Shown: positions 50,521 to 62,867, counted from the first letter of the stretch. The stretch: 64,000 nt of DNA from Ctena decussata (GCA_963989385.1 OZ022503.1:47862858-47926857); one strand, 5' to 3'. Notes: generated from the sequence alone by a model not told the origin. Program-made: numbers and translations.

Positions 50521-50814
50521 CACAGATACCTGGGGTCAGCAAATTTTGCGTTTTAGAACACCTTGACCACTACCCTTAGTCATAAAACTTGTATTAACAC
50601 TTCTGGACACGGTTTTAAGAAAGACTTTATTAACTATCAATGTCGAAGGTAGCATTGATAGTGAAAAGGTCATTTTTAAAACCTTGTCCAGAAGTGTTAA
50701 TACAAGTTTTATGATATAGAGCAGTGGTCAAGGTGTTCTAAAAAGTGAAAATTGTATGCAAGAGATCATTTTGGACAAGAATGGCTATACATGTACTGAC
50801 CCCAGGTATCTGTG
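50521..50814. mobile_element. hAT-like palindromic MITE with perfect 8-bp target duplication
   Basis: Terminal repeats CACAGATACCTGGGGTCAG (50521-50539) and its exact complement (50796-50814). TCCTGGAA directly precedes (50513-50520) and directly follows (50815-50822). The interior is a near-complete palindrome (ACACTTCTGGACA / TGTCCAGAAGTGT arms). An 8-bp duplication is the hallmark of hAT transposition. Confidence 0.88.
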
Positions 50815-50899
50815 TCCTGGAACATACAAACACGGCCTCCTGATGGGTTAATTTCACTCTATTTTTGTTGTTACTGCTGTTTCTTGATTATTAATAACA

Positions 50900-51050
50900 G
50901 AATAAAGCATTCTTTTCCGTGTTTTAACGTATGCCAAGCCCGAGTGTATTAACGTGTTGCAGCCTGAACCGCGCAGCGGTGAGGGCTGCACCATGTTAAT
51001 ACACGAGGGCTTGGGCAAATGTTAAAACACAGGAAAAGAACGTTTTATCG
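50900..51050. repeat. Palindromic MITE
   Basis: AAAGCATTCTTTTCCGTGTT to its complement AACACAGGAAAAGAACGTTT, arms including CAAGCCCGAGTGTATTAAC / GTTAATACACGAGGGCTTG, loop CCGCGCAGCGG. Confidence 0.75.
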
Positions 51051-51323
51051 TCATTGCTACATAGCTTTTAACGGACGCCATCTTGATTCCAACGCAAACG
51101 ACACAAAAGCGGGTTTTAATGGCGTTTAAACCCTGGCACACCCGTCTTTTAATAGTGTTGAAACCCTTTGTTAGCGATTCTGTCGCATTGCGATAATTAA
51201 AAATAGAAGAAACCAATGTAAAATGCTGTCGTTTACAACACGGCTGTTTTTTGTAGTAAAGTCTCATTAGGTATATAACAATGACTGATGAAATACAGAT
51301 GCAGCTATAAACATATAATTAAT

Positions 51324-51549
51324 GAGCCGCGACACAAGAAAACCAACAAAGTCGTCGTGCGCCAAGCTAAGACTCAGATCAGCTTGGACATCCGACAAGT
51401 CTGATCAGACTCTTCGCTAAGCGCTTAAAGGTAAGCTTAGGGTCTAAAGCTGTCTCCATGCGGGCAGCGAAGATGGGCGCATGCCCAGGCTGATCTGAGT
51501 CAGCGCTGGGCGCACAACCACTTCATTGGTGTTCTAGCATCGCGGCTCA
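51324..51549. mobile_element. Palindromic MITE, family Pal-2, copy 11
   Basis: GAGCCGCGACACAAGAAAAC to CTAGCATCGCGGCTCA. The right arm lost a short segment. Confidence 0.85.
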
Positions 51550-52087
51550 AATTTTTATTACTACGGCACTACCCTCAAAAATATACAAAACAATCAAAAC
51601 CTTGAATTTGAAGTCCTAAAGTTAAGAGATACGAACTAAACAAAACAACAACATGTCAAGCTTAATACCATAAACTTTATTCTGTAAACAAGAATGATCA
51701 TACCAAACAGAAATTTCTCAACGCGTTCGATGACAGTCCCGGATCCAGGGGGTGGGCTTAAGCCTCGCCACCTGGTGCTCTGTGTCCAATATAATGCAGG
51801 AATGTAGGTAATAAGGAGCACCTAATGATTATTTGAGATGATATTCCATAAGGTTAGATTGACATATACGTTGTGAAGGCGATTCCAGTGAGATGACATA
51901 ACCTACATTTAAAGGTAATCATTATATCATCTTGATTTTTCATCGAATACTCTATTTTATCTGGAACCCTGGTTATCGCCTCTTTCTTTGTGCACAAAAC
52001 CCCACCAGCTGTCCAGAGAGAGCCGCGCCAGCCAGTTATGGGCTAGATCCGGGCCCGCCATCGTTCAGTATATGAACTATTCTTATA

Positions 52088-52201
52088 TCATAATTTCGCA
52101 CCACGCTCTGTGAGAAATTGCAACATCAGATCCACGGCCTCAACAGCAGTTCCCCAGGATAATGCAATGCCATTATTGGAATGTCCATAATTATGCACGA
52201 C
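52088..52201 (-). CDS. DDO: DDO copy B last exon (AKL signal)
   Basis: 38 codons with stop, phase 0: [20 protein letters not shown] then LTERGAKL. Same length as the copy A exon. Confidence 0.95.
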   Translation of the reverse strand, partial: VVHNYGHSNNGIALSWGTAVEAVDLMLQFLTERGAKL

Positions 52202-55200
52202 CTGAACATAAAGAACTTATTAGTTTCATAAAGACTCATGTGAAAACAAACTGAACTAAGGGATAATAAAGAGATTTATGACTACATGTATGTTCAAGGT
52301 TAAATCAAACTTCAAATGATAAAAGTCTGTTCGTTGTTATGGTGGTACAAACTGAAACCCGCAAGCGTGTTGGCCGAAACCATTGATTCACATAGAGATA
52401 AATGTGTCGTGGATTACGTCAGTAAGCATAGCTCAGATTCCAGTTGCATGCGGAGACGTGTCCATTACCATTTTTTGAACGTTTGGTGTTCAGCGCTACT
52501 GACGCACTAACATTTGTAAAGGTACATTTATATCAATGTGTTAACTGTTAATTATTTCGCTAACACAGACTGACTCTTTGCAACAATTGTAAAATATTGT
52601 CACGTACGTAATATTAAAAGACCAGTCGTAAAATTAACTTTCCGTGTAGTATAAAACTGATGCATAGTCTTTGCATCAAGAGTTGATATGATTTCCACCA
52701 GTTGCGATAAAAATGACATGGAAAGAACAAAAATTGAACGCATACAGGAACATTGAGAAAGTGAAGGCTGGTCCTCAGTCTCACGATAGAACAACTCCTT
52801 TTAAGCATGTAAATATGAGCCGCGACACGAATAAACCAACAATGTGGTTGTGCGCCCAGCGCAGACTCAGATCAGCCTGGGCATCCGCCCAGTCTGATCA
52901 GAGTCTTCGCTGTCCGCATGACGGTAGCTTAGACCCTTAGCTACCCTCTAAGCGCTTAGCAAAGATTCTGATCCAACTTGGTGGATGCCCAGGCTGATCT
53001 GAGTCTGTGCAGGGGGCACAACCACATTGTTGGGTTTCTCGTGTCGCGGCTCATATACTAAACAAAAATATGTAAATATCATTTAAATAAAAAACAACCC
53101 CTTGTATTACAATGGACCTTTCCGAACTGTTAATGAGTAAACTCAAGTAATAACTCTAACATACCTTTAGAGTTGAATTGTCAAAATTCATTATTTCCTT
53201 TGCTACTCTTATTTCATCCCGACTTGGCCTCAGTGCCAGCCATTCATGGTCTATTTCTGCGTCCTTCAAACTCGGCACTAGCTTTTTACACCTTGCTAAA
53301 ATGTCCTCGGTCTCTGACAGGAGAATTGCTGTATCGTCCCTGTATTTCTGCTTGAAGGTACCAAGAGCCACTGTATCTTCTCTACAAAAGAAATACGACA
53401 GCCAGCCATATACTAAACATGCTAAATAATGGAAAAGACCCCGATCAGACTGCTTCTTCAGAGCCAGATGAAAAGTCTTCTTTGAAAGAGCTGTCTGAAG
53501 GATTTGCAATGTTTGCCATTCAATTAAAGAATTGTTTGTGCACCGAAAAAAATTTGTTCTATTTCAGGACAGTTACGGCTATTAGGTGTACCAACTTTTA
53601 GAATCTTTAAGGTGATAGAGTGAGTCGCGACACGAGAAAACTAACAAAGTGGTTGTGCGCCCAGCGCACACTCAGATCAGCTTGGGCATCCACCAAGTCT
53701 GATCAGACTCGTCGCCAAGCGCTTAAAGGGTAGCTAAGGGTCTAAGCTATTTCCAAGCGGACAGCGAATACTCTGATCAGCCTGGGCGGATGCTCAGGCT
53801 GATTTGTGTCTGCACCGGGCGCACAACCACTTCGTTGGTTTTCTCGCGTCGCGGCTCAAGTGTTCTGGAAAGTCTGGAATAAAGGATTAGGTACTGTCGT
53901 TGAACTCGTCAAGCAATTTTTGAAACCTTTATGGAATAGAATTACATCCCAAATGTGTTTTCTTTCCATTTATCGAAAGATTCCGATATTCTGCCAACGA
54001 AGAAAGATCCTTTATATTTGTGGTATCTTTCAAGTCCTAACACTCACTTAAAGGGTGACGCAGTATAGATAGATATAGATATAGATAGATGGATAAGACA
54101 GTCAGAACATACAGAGAGAAAGAGAGAGAGATAGAAAAAGAGAGAGAGACTGGTACATGAAATAAACCCTGCATAATGAAAGACACCAGCTAATATGTGC
54201 CAGCTATCAGCTTTGTTACCTTCATGGGTTATGAGCAATGGGCAATCAACACTATGAAATTCACTGCTCCGTCCATGCAATATATATGACCGGGTTTGTA
54301 AAGCCAAGCTTCAAAAATCGGAAATAACTATGCCTTGAAATTTACGCTAAGAAGAAGGGAAAAACGAAAACACATTGCGGAACAGTACATCTTAGATAGC
54401 AGATACATTCATTCCAATACAGAAGGCGCAACAAACACCAAAATCCTGATATACAAAATTGGACACCTGCACAGATGACAAAAATGCTAAAAATAATATG
54501 ATTTTATACCTTCGAATGGGCATTAACATAACCTGTTGTACTATTCTATTCTATCCCAAAACCATGCAAGGTCGCTGGGCAATATATACGACGTTACAAT
54601 CCGTTTCCACCAACTCTTGCTTCCAGCTGCTCTATCTGTGCTGGCAAACTCAATCCATGTCCACTCTTTGATATTGTTTTCCCATCATGTTCTCTCTATC
54701 TCCGAGCCTCCGTGGCCCACAAATTAGTAGAGCTGATTCTAAAACACAAGGTCTCCATACGCTGTGGTTTCAAGCCTCCGCTGGAGCAAATATACAAAAG
54801 TTCGGTTAAGAAGGTCAGGTGTTTATTTTTCGCGGATACTACGGTTTTCGCCCACTTCTGCTTCTGCTCAAAGAAAGGTTCGACATAATTAATATATTCT
54901 TGAAAGAGCGGTAAATCCAAAAGACAGTATGTACATGTATCTTTTTTCTCCATTCCCTGAATTTTAAAAACAAATTCAGATTGTTCTTACCCAGGCATAA
55001 CAACTGTCATATCCTCTGTGTAAGTGAATTGTTTTATCCATGGAGCTTTAACCTAGAAACAAACAAAGTCAGCTAGAAGTGGACACTTATCTGCACGGCC
55101 TAACAGCAAGTGTAGCCCGCACTAAAGGAAAATTCATGATTATTTATATAACACTAATGATAATAATAAAAAACAATGCAAGGATATTAAAGATGAAATA

Positions 55201-56558
55201 CGTTGTACCAAATAAGTAAATCAAATACATAACAAATAATAGCTATTTCATTTTTGCATACCAGACAATGTTTAAACTGATGCTTAACATCCCTGGGTGT
55301 GAGGTGCGGATAGAAAAAAAAACAGTCACGAGGGTCACTATTCGGCATCATGAGGCTTGCTGAGTGATACCGAACAGTGATAGTGAGTGCTGAGTGGCAG
55401 GCCCATGATAGCTCTTTTTTGCACACCTTTCAGTTTCCAAGACAGAACTTGCTAAAGTGCATAATTTAAGCGCTTAAGAGGTTGTGCATCTTAAAGGAGG
55501 CCGATGCTATCAACGACTGACGTTCGGCTCTTTGCATATACTGCCTTAATTTTCCGTGTTCTTGACGTCATAATCTCAAAACCAACGTCACTTGACGAAG
55601 GAGATACGTGAGCTCCAGTACAATCAAGGCATTGGCTACACGTGATTTTTATCCAGTCCTGGGTAAAATAACTCAGGTGAGATAAGATTTGTAGGTACAG
55701 GTGCAGCGCGGATACCCTTATCTGGTGTGCAAGAAAAATATAATGTGTAATTAATGCATGGACCATGTCTGCGTCGTCAAGTGACATTGTTTGTAAAGGT
55801 TATCCAGTAACGAACACTACAAAATGACGTCAGACTATTGTACATCCTATGTTAACGAACTGGACCGAACAAAAATCCTTGATAGCGCAGTTTTCATTAA
55901 AAATCATACGAAAACTTTTCAAACGTTGTAAATCCAATGCAGGTTGTGCAAGAAAACATGTTTTTCAAAGGTGTGAGGTGCAGACAGAAAACAGAAAAAT
56001 CCCTCACCTGGGATCACTTTTCGGCATGACTCGGCAAGCCTCTTGATCTCGAGCAGTTAACCTCGTGATAGATTCGTCGAACTGCACCTCACACACATGA
56101 AAAATATTCTTAATATGCCAATAGTCAGTTGTCTAAAATCTATAAGATTTCCTTAGCTTAGGGGAAAATAAAGTAAAAAATAATTCTGAGGCCCAAAACA
56201 TTTCAATGACAAATTAAGGAAAACGCTTTGTATCTGTATTAAACAAAAAATATACACGTAAATAAACAACAACTAATTTGGCCCTACAAACTTCATTCAA
56301 AGACAGTACTTCATTCAGTAATTATTTACACAGAACATTCACATCACACGCCATATGCATTGTATTAATGTGTCGTTTGTCTGGCTTAAGCTCTGGCTTA
56401 TGCGCATTTTTTTTATTTGAGTACGAAACTTAAGACTTCTAGAAAAGCTGTTTTACCCGAATAAGTTGTCCTCGTGTTGGATAAACCTTTTCGTCACTAA
56501 CCAGGTCTTTACTTCCTAGTCCTGAACAGTTCATCACCACGTCATATAACCCAGTCAG
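52088..56558 (-). CDS. DDO: D-aspartate oxidase copy B, 3' part only in window
   Basis: Four minus-strand exons: 56457-56558, 54991-55052, 53165-53381, 52088-52201. Together they encode 164 residues colinear with copy A from [20 protein letters not shown] to the C-terminus RGAKL; AKL is an accepted variant of the peroxisomal signal. Conserved blocks: [38 protein letters not shown]-like [28 protein letters not shown]. The exons for the FAD-binding N-terminus and YLPWL were not found between 56559 and 64000, so they lie upstream of the window or are lost. The exon at 53165 equals two exons of copy A fused at exactly the same codon. AATAAA on the minus strand near 51676-51681 may end the transcript. 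Confidence 0.88.
52817..53053. mobile_element. Palindromic MITE, family Pal-2, copy 12
   Basis: GAGCCGCGACACGAATAAAC to TCTCGTGTCGCGGCTCAT with TA on both sides. Lies in a DDO copy B intron. Confidence 0.9.
53165..53381 (-). CDS. DDO: DDO copy B fused exon
   Basis: 217 nt = 118 + 99, the sum of two copy A exons. Encodes [32 protein letters not shown] and [20 protein letters not shown] without an intron. Acceptor TCTTTTGTAG, donor AAAG/GTATGTTAG. Confidence 0.96.
53622..53859. mobile_element. Palindromic MITE, family Pal-2, copy 13
   Basis: GAGTCGCGACACGAGAAAAC to TCTCGCGTCGCGGCTCA. Confidence 0.88.
54064..54150. repeat. (GATA)n and (GA)n microsatellites
   Basis: ATAGATAGATATAGATATAG tract to 54092, then AGAGAGAAAGAGAGAG to 54150. 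Confidence 0.85.
54151..54990. other. DDO copy B intron; no exon seen
   Basis: Nothing beyond low-information open frames. Confidence 0.45.
54991..55052 (-). CDS. DDO: DDO copy B exon (VKAPWIKQF)
   Basis: 62 nt, phase 0 to 2: [20 protein letters not shown] plus GG; donor GG/GTAAGAAC. Confidence 0.95.
55053..56456. other. DDO copy B intron; internal near-repeat
   Basis: Two similar phrases around GGTGTGAGGTGC.GA.AGAAAA occur at 55296 and 55971, each followed by a GATCACTTTTCGGCAT / GGTCACTATTCGGCAT block, suggesting an old duplication. No exon. Confidence 0.5.
56457..56558 (-). CDS. DDO: DDO copy B exon ([13 protein letters not shown])
   Basis: 34 codons, phase 0: [20 protein letters not shown] then YPTRGQLIR. 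Acceptor CTGTTTCAG. First copy B exon visible in the window. Confidence 0.95.
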
Positions 56559-58169
56559 CTGAAACAGAAGAGATATTGTTCACTGAGGATAAAATGGGGA
56601 AAGCAAGATGGTCATGATGATGGTCATCGCTCACCTATGATTTCTCTGATAAGGGAGTATGGCAAAAAAGACAGGGAAGACATGTAAATTAAACGACGAA
56701 TGGTTATCAAGAAAAACACTAAGAAAAAATCATGTTATTTCGGAATACGTTAAACACAATCATACCACTGACATGTACCCCACCCTTCGACATGATCCCG
56801 GGGCCTAGGTAACATAGACAGATTAAATAGCTTTGGTCTACGACAGACTCATTAAACGAATCATATATGCCTACCATGCATTAACATTCGGTGGGTCCCA
56901 AGAAAGTTGTTAGAACACGATGCTTTAGCAGAGTGTTCAAATTTCTTTCGAGGGCATGGCATATGTAAATCCATTGAAACAACCATGTATGATCGGTATT
57001 CTTGCATTTCATAGTTTGACACTATTTGACACTATTGAAAAATTATCGAAAACGCATGGAAAATCGTTAAAATCGTCGGTGATAATAAACTGTGTATCGT
57101 GATGACATTTCCAGAAAACGGAATAGCTTTGGCGGTGATAAAATTGAACCCACAAAGTTTTATACAGACTTATTTATGGGCGGAAGGTTAACGTAAGGAC
57201 CCATCAGATAAATAATTTATAGCCTTAAATTGATAAAGCAGACCTAAACGATGTTCAAGCAATAAGAAAATTCTAGGATTTGCACATGGACTTGTTCTAT
57301 TCGAACGTGGTCTAAATAGCTACTCGGAAACCTATACTTGAATACTCTACCGTCGATGTTAACCCAGAAACAGTTTCCTGGCATTGAGTGTGGCTGACCT
57401 TCAACGGCTGCCTATAATAAGTTACCTCTTATCTGTTATTCGAATAAAGGACTTCTATGATTAAGGCGAGGATTTTTTCCCATTAGGCCGGCACGGCAGG
57501 TCCGAATTTTTAAATGTATAAAGTGTGCAAATTTTTCTTAGCAGAACTTCCACAAATATGTAAACCGTATGAAAAGCGATCATTTGTGATTCAGACCCAA
57601 AGACATAGGGAGATAATCCAGTCTGACCCTACCTTCCCTAAATTCAAGGTTTTCGCATACCTCATCTTTTGAGGTAATAAAAATATTGAAATTAGTCATT
57701 CATTCGATAAATGTTTCTCATAAATGCATGCTAAATACACGCATATCACAATACAAAGCAATGTTTTTCCTCTTATTACGCCTGATTGGCATTTAAACAT
57801 GCAAAACCGTAGTTCTACTTCCGGTCAAAACGGCCAAAAGGGAACCCTTCACTATAACTAAAATACAAGTACTCCCCCCCCGTGACTCAGCATTTCCTTC
57901 ATGCAGCAGACTTATGCGATACAAGTTCGCAATATATATGAGTGGGAAGCTGGGTCACGGGGGGGGGGAACGATACTCAGTAAGCCAAAGAAGAAGAATG
58001 GTCAACAGTAGCACTGTGATTTTCAAAGATTATAATGTGTACCATGACCTTGAATTGAGGTCAAGGTCACATACATATAGTCAAAACTATCCAGTGTTGT
58101 CTGTTATGTAAGTAATGTAAGTCAAAAAAAAGTAAAATGTATACAACACATCATTATTTCAACGATCAG
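56559..58169. other. No gene seen; short C/G-run hairpin
   Basis: TACTCCCCCCCCGTGACTCAGC (57878) pairs with GCTGGGTCACGGGGGGGG (57949). I looked for the missing 5' exons of DDO copy B and saw none. Confidence 0.5.
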
Positions 58170-58390
58170 TTTGAGGATTTTTATTGACTGATTTATTGCT
58201 TAACGTCCACGGTAAACAGCTAAGGTCATGTCGGGACGGTCAGTTAGCCTAACCACACTATTCCTGGGCAGGCTTAGACCTCCTAAGCGGTTAACCAGTA
58301 CTAAGTGCACATACATTCGCCAGTAACTGACAACTGCCCTTCTTGAATCAGCGGAAGGAGGATCAGTTTGAGGATAATTTACCATTTATC
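58170..58390. repeat. Candidate interspersed repeat (SINE-like)
   Basis: Contains TTGCTTAACGTCCACGGTAA and GGTCATGTCGGGACGGTCAG, phrases I associate with a common bivalve interspersed repeat. No second copy in the window, so this rests on recall. Confidence 0.35.
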
Positions 58391-58441
58391 TCAAAAATGA
58401 CGTCAACGTCAACGTATGTTTAACGTATTCTACATAGACAC

Positions 58442-58891
58442 AAATTAAAATCTGAAAAATTTCCTTCAAGAGCAGAGAATACATACAGAAGTAGGAACAT
58501 GGGCCAGACTACGTAGTTTCGGCTAATAAAGCCTCGTCAGTGACCCTGACAATATCTGGTGACGAAACCAGAAAAAAAGACTCTGTAATTTCTTAATTTT
58601 AATCGGGCAGTCGATTCAAAGACTGGTTAGTTTCAAAAGGACCCAAATGATATAAAAGACGATGGTCTAGAATAATAGTCTAAATCAATCGTAAATTTTA
58701 GATTTCTCAGAATATATCCTCTGATCTCAAAGGATGTAAATAAAATATAATCTGCACTATGGATGACGTACGGGGAGACGTTTTACTGCCGCCACACGGC
58801 ACAACACCAGCTGCAGTGAGGCAAAATTAAAATCTGAAAAATTTCCTTCAAGAGCAGAGAATACATACAGAAGTAGGAACATGGGCCAGAC
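58442..58891. repeat. 68-bp direct repeats flanking 314 bp
   Basis: AAATTAAAATCTGAAAAATT through GGAACATGGGCCAGAC occurs identically or nearly so at 58442-58509 and 58824-58891. The interior has no ORF. A related piece (TTCCTTCAAGAGCAGAGAAT) is at 19190. Confidence 0.75.
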
Positions 58892-59752
58892 AAACACTTG
58901 AAAATTCATTTGTCATGCAAGTTACATGTCGTAGTCATAAATGCAAAGCAGAATAACTTTTTAATCATGGGGAAAATTCACGCCTTAAGCATAGAGGTCC
59001 TTCTTGTATTGATATGTGATAGTTTCATTTTGACTGTTTGCGTTTCTCCATTCTCCTTGTCCTTTCCGTGTGATGGTTTGATAGTGCTTTGCGTCTTTTG
59101 CTTTTCTTGGTATTTGCATTTTCCAAAATCGTTGATTGGACGAACGTTTTAATTATTGCATTTTTTATACAATGTTCCATTGTACACAGAGGATAAGTTT
59201 TATTGTTGCTGAGTGCCTTTAATACAGCAAGTAATGTTTACGTAATGCAAAACTATGCATAATCATATCTATAGATAGTCCTTGTTCAGTTATGGTCGAC
59301 TTTTACCTGTCAGTTCTTTTTTGTGTTCTTATGATATGCTTTACTTTAAATGGTGAAATCAAGTGTACTTTATCTATCGTTTACTTTACCTACATGTAAT
59401 TCATAACTTTCTTACGCGCGAAATGGTTGTTTACATAGCCTTACCTATGTCATGTTTGAAAATTGCTAGTTTCAATTTTCAATTTGATAAAAGTATACTA
59501 ACAATACCTAGACGATTCTGTTTGAATTTACGCAGCAAAACAGTACTTAAACATACATAGCTAGGTTTCTTCCGACTAAAGCGAAACAAGTATCTCAATA
59601 GCTTTTAATAAAATACAGACCCACCGTAGACAAACAGATATCGTCCAGAAGGTTTTGAATTTTACGAATAAATATATAATTTCAAAAGAAAGAAATAAAA
59701 ACGTATAAATCTCGATAAAAAATCTGTTTAATTGTGGACTGTGGTTTCGGCT

Positions 59753-60595
59753 ATGAGAAAAACAGCTTTATCAGCAGCAAAACTTTTGATCCGTCAGAAC
59801 GCCATTAGCATGTCGACAAGGAACATGTTGAGCCAGGTAAAAAATTTGTTACAAAGAAAGGCTTTGAATGATTTTATAATGATTGGTCTAATGAGTTCAT
59901 AATTCAAATTTGTTGAATTATGCTTCTTTTATTAAAACATTAGGATTAAAGATTTTATAGAAAACTGTTAAAATGTACTATTAAAATGTACTGTTAAATA
60001 TACATTGTACCAAATAATAACACAATAATGAAGGGTCACTGCACCGGTCAGGTGATTGGTAAATTTAGTGTTTCCAATGAAGTATGAATAAATAAACCCT
60101 TCATTATTGACTTATTATAGACAGTTTTAAGAAATATTTATAGAGATAACATTTATATACTATTTGTCAATTTTTGATGATTGTACTTTAATATATTGAA
60201 TGGGGTGACACTGCATCTGGTGTGTCACATGACTAAAAGTACAGCTTTTGCGATGGAACTGAAATATATTGGTTAGTCAGGTGATTAACCAATATAATTC
60301 ATCCAATGGCTGCAGGGTTCAGGGTTGAAACCGGTTGGGATGATGACTAAAGTATTATTGCGTTGTGCGTGCCATTGCATCATTACAGCTGGGTATAAAA
60401 GAAGAGAAATTCAGATGGACTGGCGATATGCGTTTTGCTTGCTATCGCGCGGATATACTGTCCGTTAATAACGACACATTCAACCTTTTGGCTTTCATCT
60501 TTAACTTTGAGAAATATTTCGGACAGAACAAACAGCTGAATTCGGAAATTAAGATCTTAAAAAAAAAAACTTCGACATTAACTTTAATAGAATAA
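59753..60595 (+). CDS. Possible small two-exon gene with mitochondrial-type leader
   Basis: Exon 59753-59836 encodes MRKTALSAAKLLIRQNAISM then STRNMLSQ: no acidic residue, Arg/Lys/Ser/Ala rich, as in mitochondrial presequences. It ends CAG/GTAAAA. Exon 60389-60595 (acceptor TGCATCATTACAG) continues in frame from LGIKEEKFRWTGDMRF to a stop, and AATAAA overlaps the stop (60591-60596). 96 residues in all. I do not recognise the second part, and it ends in a low-complexity Lys tail, so the second exon may be wrong and the true gene may continue past it. The splice sites are only fair. Confidence 0.3.
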
Positions 60596-60799
60596 ATCTA
60601 TACGATCACAGTTAGAAGACTTTGTTTCTTTTAATTTCATCGGTACAAATCTTAACGTTTTTTAAAATAGTTTCACTCAGTATGTTTCTATTTTCGAAGT
60701 TTATCGTCAATAGTATGTACTTATATGGTACATTTGTAAAAATGTTTAACTGAAAAATAATAACAAGTAGGTTCTTTAGTATAAACATGTATAAACATT

Positions 60800-60801
<2 letters not shown>

Positions 60802-60834
<33 letters not shown>
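60802..60834. repeat. (GT)n microsatellite
   Basis: Uninterrupted GT tract of about 16 units. Confidence 0.95.
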
Positions 60835-60835
<1 letters not shown>

Positions 60836-62867
60836 AACGTATAGATGATCGCAGTACTGGGCACCGTGCGTCCGCCCATGTAAGCATTTTATTTATTTTC
60901 ACTGTATTTATTTAGTGTAATGTTTTGTAGCAAAGGTCAGAAAGATATGCTCGAAGTATTGACAACAGAATTAAAACTCTGAGATTGGTAGGAAACATTA
61001 GTTTGATTTCTTCCTTATAATGCACTAAACCATAAACAATTAATTTCAGAAGCTTAACAAGGCCAGTGATAAAAGTGGTTGAATATTCCGATGGCAAAGA
61101 TCCAGATACATGTAATGACATAATGAGCTTCCTTGTCTGGCTCTGCACTGTTTGTCCTCTAGTCTATGATTTCTGAGTGTGAGTGGCTTGGATGGGCCTG
61201 TAAGTGAGGTTTAGCGAACGTGGGTTTTGTCGCTTGCTATTGAGGCACTATGAGACTTAACAGACTCTGAAATATTATAAATGTAAAGTTGTTGTAGATT
61301 TTAGTTGGAACGCAGCTCCAAGGAGTAGGGATATAATCAAACACATAGCAACGGAATTTTGTTCGAAATTGTCGCCATCAAAATGGCTATCGACGAACCC
61401 CATAGTACTTTAACGCCTCCATACAGATTAATCAAATCGCCCCACCGGTTGAAATTTTAAGAGCACTTTTCTGACTTCCATTATTGAATTTTTCTGTTAA
61501 AATAATTCCAGGACATCCTTTTCCGCCTGTGTAATTATTGACGAAACAGTGCCCTTTACGTCAGCGTCAAACAGGTGAACAAAAAGTTACGATTTACAGC
61601 TTATTCGACTTTCTCCAAAACGCAGACCTATGCCATGATAAATATTGATATATATTCTACTATTATGTGAAATTTCAAAAAAATTGGTTTTGGAACATTT
61701 TAAAATTGCAAAATAACATATGACCACCCGGTTTGAAAACAAACCGGAATGGCGTCGAAATCATGCCAGCTTACGCGCTAAGTGTTCACTGCAAAAATAA
61801 CAAACTCACAATTCAGCCTGTCCGTAGAAACGTAACACCTCTCACTGATTAATCTTCAACCAAGACCGAATAAAACAGTCAAGCAAATACATTTTATTCA
61901 TATTTTATTGTCAGATACAATAAAGTCAACTCTCACCTCTATGCTCTAGCAAATCGTAAACACAAGCTTATGACGTGATTTTGAATCGATTAGAAGTTTG
62001 TATAATCATGGCTTAAAAGACGGACTTAATCAGCAATTGATTTTCATTTAGGTATAGTTCATGCTATCGTTCAGGATTAGCCTTTCCCTCATAATTGAAC
62101 GGTAATTTAACGATTATTTCTTTTTTTAATTAGCAGATCACGCGCTTGATTTCAAAAGTCAAATAAACGGTTGTATGTGAGTAAGCTGGGAGGGATGAGA
62201 ATGCCCCGCCCCCCTTCGTGGGACGGTTACAGTGCTGGAAATAGCCAGTGGCCCAGTGGCCAAATGCGCCTAAATTTTGTCTGGGGCCACCGGTTATGCA
62301 GTCACATATAAACAAACAACAAAAGCATTTACTAATAATTCAGATCGTGTTTTCCTATTTCTCTATTCAAATGACTGATGTTGCCTCACATTAGAGTAGT
62401 CTTGGCGAGCCGGTTCTATATACAGCCGCAACATGTTTTCATGGATAACTGGCACAAATTATCGTAGACTTATAATCAATACACAACTTTATCAATTTCC
62501 TGTTAGTTTTCCTGAACTGGGAGACTCTTCAAAAATTCTTTGCTCTCAAAGGAGCAAATGCTTTCCTTAAAGAAATTACTCCCATTGGAAAGGTAGGATA
62601 AATCAAAAATATTATTGCCGAGATGCTTCCCCTGAAAGTGTACCCGGTTGCCCTAGGCCCACACATTTACATGTACACTCTCAATTTCTTTTCAGTTCCT
62701 TCCAATGCTTAACATGTTCATTCTTTATTTGTATACCGACTAAAATTGTAACATTGTGATTGTCCGGTTGACTAGCAGGCCCGGGTATCTTGCAGGTCAC
62801 CAGAAGATTTGATATTTTTGCATTGACGAATCGTCCCGAAGGCACATGTAAAGGGCAATTCAATACA
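60835..62867. other. No gene seen
   Basis: No exon or delimited repeat on either strand that I can support over these 2 kb. Confidence 0.4.
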
